A DNA stretch of 12,229 nucleotides from Christensenella sp. UBA1750 (GTDB lineage: Bacteria > Bacillota > Clostridia > Christensenellales > UBA1750): assembly GCA_002315655.1 (NCBI GenBank), contig DCHO01000037.1, positions 1 through 12,229 of the forward strand, in the 5' to 3' direction. Below the pieces are notes generated by a model that saw only the letters and a program-made list of their open reading frames with translations, was not told the DNA's origin and made no database searches. Numbering within the stretch: position 1 is the stretch's first letter; each line of letters opens with the position of its first letter. Positions 7,146 through 12,229 of the stretch are shown in pieces. A program made the position numbers and the translations under genes.

Positions 7146-9176
7146 TTGGCACAATATCCCTATATTATGAAAGATATGCCCGTTCTGCTCCACGGCGGCG
7201 ACTACAACCCCGAACAGTGGATCAGGGAAAAAGACGTAATCTGGAAGCAGGACATGGAAATGGCGGTGGAGGCGGGCATCAACACCCTATCCGTCGGCAT
7301 TTTCGCCTGGTCGATGCTGGAACCCAAGGAAGGGCAGTACGATTTTTCCTGGCTGGATGAGGTTATGGAGATGCTGGCGAAAAACGGCATCAAGGCGGTG
7401 CTGGCCACGCCCTCCGGCGCGAGACCGCCGTGGATGGCGGAAAAATATCCCGAGGTGCTGCGGGTGGACGAAAAAGGCAATCGGCACCTTTTCGGCGGGC
7501 GGCACAACCACTGCCTGACCTCGCCCGTCTACCGCGAAAAGGTGCGTGCCATCAACACGCTGCTTGCACAGCGTTACAAAAACCACCCCGCGCTTGGGCT
7601 GTGGCACGTTTCCAACGAGTACGGCGGCGAGTGCCACTGTGAGCTCTGTCAGCAGAAGTTCCGGGAATGGCTGAAAGCACGCTACGGCACCATTGACAAG
7701 CTGAACGACGATTGGTGGAACACCTTCTGGGCGCATCGCTATACCTCCTTTGAGGAGATTCACTCCCCCTCTCCCTTGGGCGAAAACACCTCCCACGGGC
7801 TGAAGCTCGCGTGGAAGCGTTTCACCACCCAGCAGTTCATCGACTTTTACGAGTGGGAGATCGCGCCGCTCAAAGAAATCACCCCGGACATTCCCTGCAC
7901 CGCGAACCTCATGCACATCTATGACGGCATCGACTATTTCACATTCGCCAAACACTTGGATGTGGTGTCGTGGGACAACTATCCCTTCTGGACGGGCGAT
8001 GCGCGGGACAGGGATGTGGTGCTTCTTTCCGCCTTCAAGCATGATTTAATGCGCGGCACCGGCGGGCAGAAGCCCTTCATGCTCATGGAGTCCTCCCCCT
8101 CCGCGCCCAACTGGCAGCCCATCAACCGCCTGCGCCGCCCCGGTGTGCTGATGCTCCAAGGCTTGCAGGCTGTCGCCCACGGCTCGGACACCGTACAGTA
8201 TTTCCAGTTCCGCAAATCCCGCGGGTCGTCCGAAAAGTTCCACGGCGCGGTCATTTCCCACGACTGCTCCAAGGAAAACCGCATTTATAAGGAAGTCTGC
8301 GATGTGGGAGAAGCCTTGAAAACGCTGGCTCCCGTAACCGGCTCCGGCACGGAAAACAGAATTGCGCTCATCTACGACTGGGAAAACAAGTGGATTTTGG
8401 AGGATGCGCAGTTCGGGCGCAACGAGGGCGGCAAGGGCTACACCGAAACCGTGCTTTCCCACTATTCCGCCCTTTTACAGGATCATTTCGGCGTGGACGT
8501 GATTGACGAAAACGGCGACCTTTCTCCCTATTCCATGGTCTGCGGCCCCATGACCTATATGCTGCGGGACGGCTTTGCCGAAAAGGTGGAAGCCTTCGTG
8601 CAAAACGGCGGCGTGTATGTGGCGACCTACGTTTCCTCTTGGGTCAACGAGGAAGACCTGTGCTTCATGGGCGGCTTCCCGGGGCCTTTGCGCAAGGTTT
8701 TCGGCCTGTGGGACGAGGAAACCGACGCGCTGGACGACACCCAGCACAACGCCTTTACCTGGAACGGCAAGACCTACAAAGCGAAAGACTTCTGCGCCCT
8801 TGTCCACGCGGAAGGCGCAAAGGTGCTCTCTGAATACGAAGAAAACTTCTACGCAAGCTACCCGGCACTCACCGAAAACGCCTACGGAGAAGGCACCTGC
8901 TACTATATCGCGGCGCGGACGGATGAGGACTTCCTCATGGACTTCTACAAGACCGCCGCGCAGAAGGCGGGCGTTGTGCCGAACATCCCCGCCTCCGAAA
9001 ACGGTGTTCTCACCACAAAGCGCATCGGGGAAAACGGCACCTTCCTCTTTGTGATGAACAGTCTGCCGGAGGAAAAGGAAGCCGAGCTACCCGAAGGGTT
9101 CGAGCTGCTGTCCGGGAAGACCATCAAAGGGGAAACAAAGCTTTCTCCCTATCAGGTACTTGTTCTGAAAATATAA
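7146..9176 (+). CDS. GH42 beta-galactosidase
   Basis: This 676-residue protein is a glycoside hydrolase of family 42, which removes terminal beta-galactose from short oligosaccharides by a retaining mechanism. The N-terminal TIM barrel runs to about residue 390: LHGGDYNPEQW near the start, the acid/base E158 in SNEYG, and the nucleophile E315 in LMESSPS. Four cysteines, C123, C163, C165 and C168 (CHCELC), match the zinc cluster of Thermus-type GH42 enzymes. A trimerisation-like domain (about 390-600) and a small C-terminal beta domain follow, so the protein has the full family length. No signal peptide is present, so it works on imported galactosides in the cytoplasm. The start is TTG, backed by a strong ribosome site. 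It is the fourth gene of the operon, 13 bases after the kinase. Confidence 0.95.
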   Translation: MAQYPYIMKDMPVLLHGGDYNPEQWIREKDVIWKQDMEMAVEAGINTLSVGIFAWSMLEPKEGQYDFSWLDEVMEMLAKNGIKAVLATPSGARPPWMAEKYPEVLRVDEKGNRHLFGGRHNHCLTSPVYREKVRAINTLLAQRYKNHPALGLWHVSNEYGGECHCELCQQKFREWLKARYGTIDKLNDDWWNTFWAHRYTSFEEIHSPSPLGENTSHGLKLAWKRFTTQQFIDFYEWEIAPLKEITPDIPCTANLMHIYDGIDYFTFAKHLDVVSWDNYPFWTGDARDRDVVLLSAFKHDLMRGTGGQKPFMLMESSPSAPNWQPINRLRRPGVLMLQGLQAVAHGSDTVQYFQFRKSRGSSEKFHGAVISHDCSKENRIYKEVCDVGEALKTLAPVTGSGTENRIALIYDWENKWILEDAQFGRNEGGKGYTETVLSHYSALLQDHFGVDVIDENGDLSPYSMVCGPMTYMLRDGFAEKVEAFVQNGGVYVATYVSSWVNEEDLCFMGGFPGPLRKVFGLWDEETDALDDTQHNAFTWNGKTYKAKDFCALVHAEGAKVLSEYEENFYASYPALTENAYGEGTCYYIAARTDEDFLMDFYKTAAQKAGVVPNIPASENGVLTTKRIGENGTFLFVMNSLPEEKEAELPEGFELLSGKTIKGETKLSPYQVLVLKI

Positions 9177-9199
9177 TCATCAAAGGAGCGTAAAACACA

Positions 9200-10348
9200 A
9201 TGAATTTCACGAAACTTACCGCGTTTCTGAACACGCTGGATGCCTGGGGCAATGTGGGCTTTGACTGCATGATCCGTCAGGGCGGCAAAGAAATTTACCG
9301 CTATCTGCACGGCTTTGCCGACCGCGAGAACGGCAAGCCCATCCGGGAGGACACCATTTACAAAATGTTCTCCATGACCAAGCCCATGACCTGTGTGGCG
9401 GCGTTGCAGCTTTATGAGGAAGGCAAGTTCCTCATGACCGACCCCGTCTCCAAGTATCTGCCGGAATTTGCGAACATGATGGTGCGCACCACCGTGGACG
9501 GCGTTTGCACCCTGCGCCCCGCCAAGACGGAAATCACCGTGCAGCACCTTTTCACCCACACTGCGGGCTTCACCTACGACCTGCACTCCACCTCGCTGGA
9601 CAAGCTGATGGAGGAAACCAACTATTGCTACACCACCCGCCAGTTCGTCGCGGCAATCGCAAAAGAACCCCTCATTTACGACCCCGGAACCCAGTGGCAG
9701 TATTCTCTTGCCCATGATGTGCTGGGCGCGTTTGTGGAGGTGGTCTCCGGCGCGGAGTTCGAGACCTACCTGCAAGAAAACATCATAAAGCCCTTGGGGA
9801 TGAAGGACGCGCACTTCATCGTGCCGGAGGAAAAGATCGGCAGATGCGCCCTGCGCTATGAACACGACGAGACCGGCAAGACCTGGCCGCAGGAGCCCAA
9901 GCTCTACAACGCCTATCAGGTGTCGCCCAACTACCGCTCCGGCGGCGCGGGACTCTCCTGCACCACGGAGGACTACATGAAGTTCGCCGATACCCTGTGC
10001 AACTTGGGCAAATCCCGCGAAAACGGCACCCGCATTCTCGGCACCGAGACCGTGCAGCTCATGCGCCGCAACCACTTAAACCCCGCCCAGATGGTGAACT
10101 TCAACTGGATTCAGTACGTCGGCTACGGCTACGGTCTGGGCGTGCGCACGCTGGTTGCCCCCGAGGTGGCCAACGCCATGACGGGCTTGGGCGAATTCGG
10201 CTGGGGCGGCGCGGCGGGCACCTACGCCATCATCGACCCCGCCCACGACCTGACCATCCTCTTCTCCCAGCAGTCCCAGCCCGCCGGCGAGGACTACATC
10301 CAGCCCCGCATCCGCAACATCGTCCTGCGCTGCTTAGAGGAAGACTAA
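9200..10348 (+). CDS. Serine hydrolase, beta-lactamase (class C/esterase family VIII) fold
   Basis: This 382-residue protein has the penicillin-binding/class C beta-lactamase fold. Its nucleophile motif is S58-M-T-K61 (S-x-x-K). The second motif is Y168-S-L in QYSLAHD, as in EstB-type esterases, rather than the Y-x-N of true beta-lactamases. The third motif appears as W335-G-G in GWGGAAG, replacing the KTG triad. These features favour an esterase or other acyl hydrolase over antibiotic resistance. No signal peptide is seen, which also argues against a periplasmic or secreted beta-lactamase. The ATG follows an AAAGGAG site by 11 bases, and the gene starts 23 bases after the GH42 stop. It is the last gene before the terminator at 10365. 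In context it might remove an acetyl or other acyl group from the imported substrate; this is inference. Confidence 0.88.
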   Translation: MNFTKLTAFLNTLDAWGNVGFDCMIRQGGKEIYRYLHGFADRENGKPIREDTIYKMFSMTKPMTCVAALQLYEEGKFLMTDPVSKYLPEFANMMVRTTVDGVCTLRPAKTEITVQHLFTHTAGFTYDLHSTSLDKLMEETNYCYTTRQFVAAIAKEPLIYDPGTQWQYSLAHDVLGAFVEVVSGAEFETYLQENIIKPLGMKDAHFIVPEEKIGRCALRYEHDETGKTWPQEPKLYNAYQVSPNYRSGGAGLSCTTEDYMKFADTLCNLGKSRENGTRILGTETVQLMRRNHLNPAQMVNFNWIQYVGYGYGLGVRTLVAPEVANAMTGLGEFGWGGAAGTYAIIDPAHDLTILFSQQSQPAGEDYIQPRIRNIVLRCLEED

Positions 10349-10364
10349 ATCCTTCCTATATGAC

Positions 10365-10390
10365 AAAAACTCCCAATCAAGGGAGTTTTT
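10365..10390. terminator. Bidirectional rho-independent terminator between convergent genes
   Basis: A perfect 10-bp inverted repeat, AAAAACTCCC / GGGAGTTTTT, is separated by the 6-base loop AATCAA. The T-tract on each strand is supplied by the stem itself (plus GTTTT on the plus strand). It lies 16 bases after the serine hydrolase stop and should end the enzyme operon. The minus-strand stop codon (10379-10377) of the facing gene lies in its loop, so the same hairpin also ends that transcript. Confidence 0.85.
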
Positions 10391-11351
10391 GTTTTCTCTG
10401 CGGTTCTTTGAACTGCCCAAAGCGGCAGCGGACGGAGCGGAAGGACGCGGCGGGGGCGTGCAGCAGGGCTTCGGCCTCGCGCTTTGCGCCCAAATAACGG
10501 AAATTGCTGAAATGGCAGACCACAAGGTCATAATGGTGAATCTGCCCCTCCGCCCTGCGCAGGAACTCCCGCATGGGCGAAGAGATGGCAAAAACCCAGA
10601 TGGGCGTGACCAGCGTGACATGGGCATAGTGCGAAAAATCCGCACAAATCGGCGCGATGGGCATTCCCCGGCGGTGCATCCCGAACCGTCCGCACCACAG
10701 AAAGCCGAACATTCCGGAAATTTTCTCCCCGGTCATAATTTCCGTGACCTCCGCGCCGGTTCTGTCCGCCTCCCTGTACGCCAGCTTTTTGCAATAGCCC
10801 CGGCGGGAGAAGAACACCACCAGCTTCTCTTTGTCGGTGCCGATGTTGGGATAGTCCTCCCGGCGCACGGAAAATTCCGTCTGCCGCGCAAAGCCGTAGG
10901 CCGCATACGCGGTGAGCAGCTGGCACAGTCCGAAGATAAAATAGATGGTGGACATGAAATTCAGCGGGAACATATAGAACTGAATGCAGATCCACAGCAT
11001 GAGCGTAAACCCGAACAGCCCGCCCAAGAACACCCCTGCTTTTCTGCGCAGAATGAGCAGCGTTGCAGCGATAAGATTCGGTATGCCGTTGACGCACAGC
11101 AGCGCAATGCCGGAAAAAAAGAGGTTGCGAAAGAGGACATCCGCAAAGGGCAGCTTCTGAAAATAAGGCAGCATTCCGTCCATGCCCATGGCCTTGCCGG
11201 AGGGGTCGAGCAGCATTCCCGATGCCCCCGCCACCGCGCCCAAGCCGATGAACAGCGTCCAGAACAGCAGCAGCCCTTCGGCGGTTTTCAGGCGCTTTTT
11301 TGTCTGATTATCCGTTTGCACGCGCTTTCCATTCCTCCCGGGTGATGGCAT
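10377..11351 (-). CDS. Membrane protein with C-terminal flavodoxin-like domain
   Basis: This 324-residue protein has two parts. The N-terminal part has a short basic tail and about four hydrophobic segments (near 25-47, 76-101, 104-127 and 132-154). The C-terminal part, from about residue 175, looks like a flavodoxin: a beta strand and phosphate-loop-like stretch VVFFSRRGYCKK (178-189), then YAHVTLVTPIWVFAISSPM (242-260), which matches the flavodoxin beta4/loop region. The loop SRRGYC departs from the common SRTGNT form, so flavin binding is uncertain. I do not recognise a specific function; a membrane-tethered redox protein is the simplest guess. The start is either the ATG at 11351, with a GAGGTGA stretch upstream, or a GTG at 11321 behind GGGAGGA. 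Both overlap the end of the acetyltransferase gene, which suggests coupling. The final codons overlap the shared terminator. Confidence 0.75.
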   Translation of the reverse strand: MPSPGRNGKRVQTDNQTKKRLKTAEGLLLFWTLFIGLGAVAGASGMLLDPSGKAMGMDGMLPYFQKLPFADVLFRNLFFSGIALLCVNGIPNLIAATLLILRRKAGVFLGGLFGFTLMLWICIQFYMFPLNFMSTIYFIFGLCQLLTAYAAYGFARQTEFSVRREDYPNIGTDKEKLVVFFSRRGYCKKLAYREADRTGAEVTEIMTGEKISGMFGFLWCGRFGMHRRGMPIAPICADFSHYAHVTLVTPIWVFAISSPMREFLRRAEGQIHHYDLVVCHFSNFRYLGAKREAEALLHAPAASFRSVRCRFGQFKEPQRKQKLP

Positions 11352-11835
11352 ACACCGAAGTCACCTCGTTCTTTTCCTCGGGATAGTCCTCGATGTGCTT
11401 CATGCCGTTCTTTACGGCGACGGAGTAGGAAGGGACATTGGTGTACTTGCAGTAGGTGTAAAGGGCATTGAAAGTAGTATTTTCAAAGAGGAAGTCCTTC
11501 ACCGCTCTCGCCGCCTCGGTGGCAAAGCCCTTGCGCCACAGGTCTTTTCGGATGTGGTAGCCGATTTCGGGCTTTATGGTGTCGTGAATCATCTGCATGG
11601 TGCAGCCGCAGTCGCCGATGACCTCGCCCGTCTCTTTCAGCACCACCGCGCACAGCCCGAAGCCGAAGACGCGCTCATTTTCGATGTTCCAGTTAATCCA
11701 AGAATGCACCTTCTTCTCATCAAAGGGGTGCGGGTAATGCCGCATGGTCTCCGCATCCGAAAAAATGGCGTAAAGCGCGTCAAAATCCTTCTGTTCCATG
11801 GGCCGCAGCAGCAGCCGTTCCGTCTCAATTTTCAT
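11308..11835 (-). CDS. GNAT family N-acetyltransferase (RimJ/RimL-like)
   Basis: This 175-residue protein is a GNAT acetyltransferase of the RimJ/RimL (Acetyltransf_3) type, using acetyl-CoA to acetylate an amine on a protein N-terminus or small molecule. It begins with the typical ETERLLLRPM stretch (4-13). The acetyl-CoA loop is visible as R101-K-G-F-A105, following EIGYHI and leading into the helix ATEAARAVKDF. A later N133-VPS136 motif and the VKNGM stretch at 141-145 also fit the family. The chosen ATG at 11835 is backed by GGAGG 8 bases upstream; the longer frame back to 11895 would start inside the terminator hairpin. Its 3' end overlaps the flavodoxin-like gene, so the two are likely co-transcribed. 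The acceptor substrate is unknown. Confidence 0.9.
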   Translation of the reverse strand: MKIETERLLLRPMEQKDFDALYAIFSDAETMRHYPHPFDEKKVHSWINWNIENERVFGFGLCAVVLKETGEVIGDCGCTMQMIHDTIKPEIGYHIRKDLWRKGFATEAARAVKDFLFENTTFNALYTYCKYTNVPSYSVAVKNGMKHIEDYPEEKNEVTSVYAITREEWKARANG

Positions 11836-11843
11836 GGGGTTTT

Positions 11844-11848
11844 CCTCC
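11844..11848 (-). promoter_or_regulatory. Ribosome binding site fixing the GNAT start
   Basis: GGAGG on the minus strand lies 8 bases before the ATG at 11835. It favours this start over the upstream in-frame ATG at 11895. Confidence 0.8.
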
Positions 11849-11868
11849 AAATCTTTATTTTCAGGGAT

Positions 11869-11906
11869 AAAACTCCCCGATGCCTGATTTGGCACCGGGG
11901 AACTTT
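11869..11906 (-). terminator. Rho-independent terminator, minus strand
   Basis: A 16-pair stem with a 6-base loop (11885-11890) is followed on the minus strand by a T-tract. It lies about 17 bases after the stop of the partial gene and ends its transcript. On the minus strand all 16 pairs form, three of them as G-U wobbles; on the plus strand those three positions would be A-C mismatches. This shows which strand the hairpin serves. The acetyltransferase gene begins 33 bases further on, so it needs read-through or a promoter buried in this stretch. Confidence 0.8.
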
Positions 11907-11923
11907 TTATGTAACCTTTGAAT

Positions 11924-12229
11924 TTACTTGGTCTTGATGCCCATTTCCTTCTTGGCGGCGGTCAGCGCAATGCCCTTGTCCGCAGCGCCCTTGCCGTCGG
12001 CAAAGGAATTGGCGAGGGAAGCGGCGTTGCCGTAGGTATAGAGCTTTCCGTCCTTGAGCAGGAAGGAGTGGGGCTCAACCTCGGGATAATAGACCGTGAT
12101 GCCCTCGGTGTAGTTGTCGAGGTTCAGGAAGAACAGCATTTCCTGATTGAGCGGGGGCTCCTGGAACACGCGCATGGTGTATTCCTTTTCGCCCGAATAC
12201 TTGTCACGGTAGGGCAGGGACAGGGTGAT
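11924..12229 (-). CDS. Hypothetical protein, C-terminal part (runs off the window)
   Basis: An open frame enters from the window edge at 12229 and ends with TAA at 11924, giving the last 101 residues of a longer protein. The apparent ATG at 12175 is probably internal: the frame stays open upstream through SLPYRDKYSGEKEYT, and no ribosome site precedes it. The fragment is mixed alpha/beta in look, with several aromatic-rich strands (LFFLNLDNYTEGITVYYPE) and a charged Ala/Lys-rich C-terminal tail. No cysteines, membrane segment or known motif is visible. I do not recognise the family. A clear terminator follows it. Confidence 0.7.
   Translation of the reverse strand: MTLSLPYRDKYSGEKEYTMRVFQEPPLNQEMLFFLNLDNYTEGITVYYPEVEPHSFLLKDGKLYTYGNAASLANSFADGKGAADKGIALTAAKKEMGIKTK

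Noticed and set aside
9200..10348. Antibiotic-resistance beta-lactamase
   Set aside because: Although the fold and S-x-x-K are present, there is no signal peptide, the Y-x-N and KTG motifs are changed, and the gene is the last of a sugar-type operon.
10389..11345. A 318-codon plus-strand open frame opposite the membrane/flavodoxin-like gene
   Set aside because: The minus-strand reading shows membrane segments, a flavodoxin-like domain and coupling to the acetyltransferase. The plus-strand product is Gln/Arg/His-rich and motif-free, and starts inside the terminator region.
11836..11895. A 20-codon N-terminal extension of the acetyltransferase
   Set aside because: It would be encoded by the terminator hairpin. 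The ATG at 11835 has a strong GGAGG site and gives the standard family N-terminus.

Overview
The window looks like part of a Gram-positive, Clostridia-type chromosome, most likely from a gut member of the Oscillospiraceae/Ruminococcaceae or a relative. This is an inference from several signs: strong GGAGG-type ribosome binding sites before nearly every gene, a large LplABC-type sugar transporter with no ATPase of its own, a cytoplasmic GH42 beta-galactosidase, GC-rich coding DNA around AT-rich intergenic DNA, and occasional GTG and TTG starts. No rRNA, tRNA, CRISPR array, transposase or phage gene is visible.

Layout. (1) Positions 47-3750, minus strand: a three-gene ABC importer operon, read as permease (LplB-like, 2788-3750), permease (LplC-like, 1827-2771), then a solute-binding lipoprotein (47-1765). 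(2) Positions 3751-4272: a 522-bp AT-rich divergent control region. It has a promoter pointing at the transporter, an extended -10 promoter pointing the other way, and a cluster of ACAAT/ATTGT half-sites that could be an operator. (3) Positions 4273-10348, plus strand: five closely spaced enzyme genes that look like one operon. They encode an MBL-fold metallohydrolase, an M20 metallopeptidase/amidohydrolase, a P-loop kinase of the uridine kinase/FrcK type, a GH42 beta-galactosidase and a beta-lactamase-fold serine hydrolase. A terminator at 10365-10390 closes this operon. (4) Positions 10377-12229, minus strand: a membrane protein with a C-terminal flavodoxin-like domain, a GNAT acetyltransferase, a terminator, and the C-terminal end of an unrecognised protein that runs off the window.

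How it may work together. The lipoprotein and the two permeases probably import an oligosaccharide or glycoconjugate, powered by an ATPase encoded elsewhere. None of the five enzymes on the other side of the shared control region has a visible signal peptide, so they should act in the cytoplasm. Together they offer a galactosidase, two or three activities that could remove acyl or amide groups, and a kinase. That fits breakdown of a decorated galactoside, but the substrate cannot be read from the sequence. No transcription regulator gene lies in the window.
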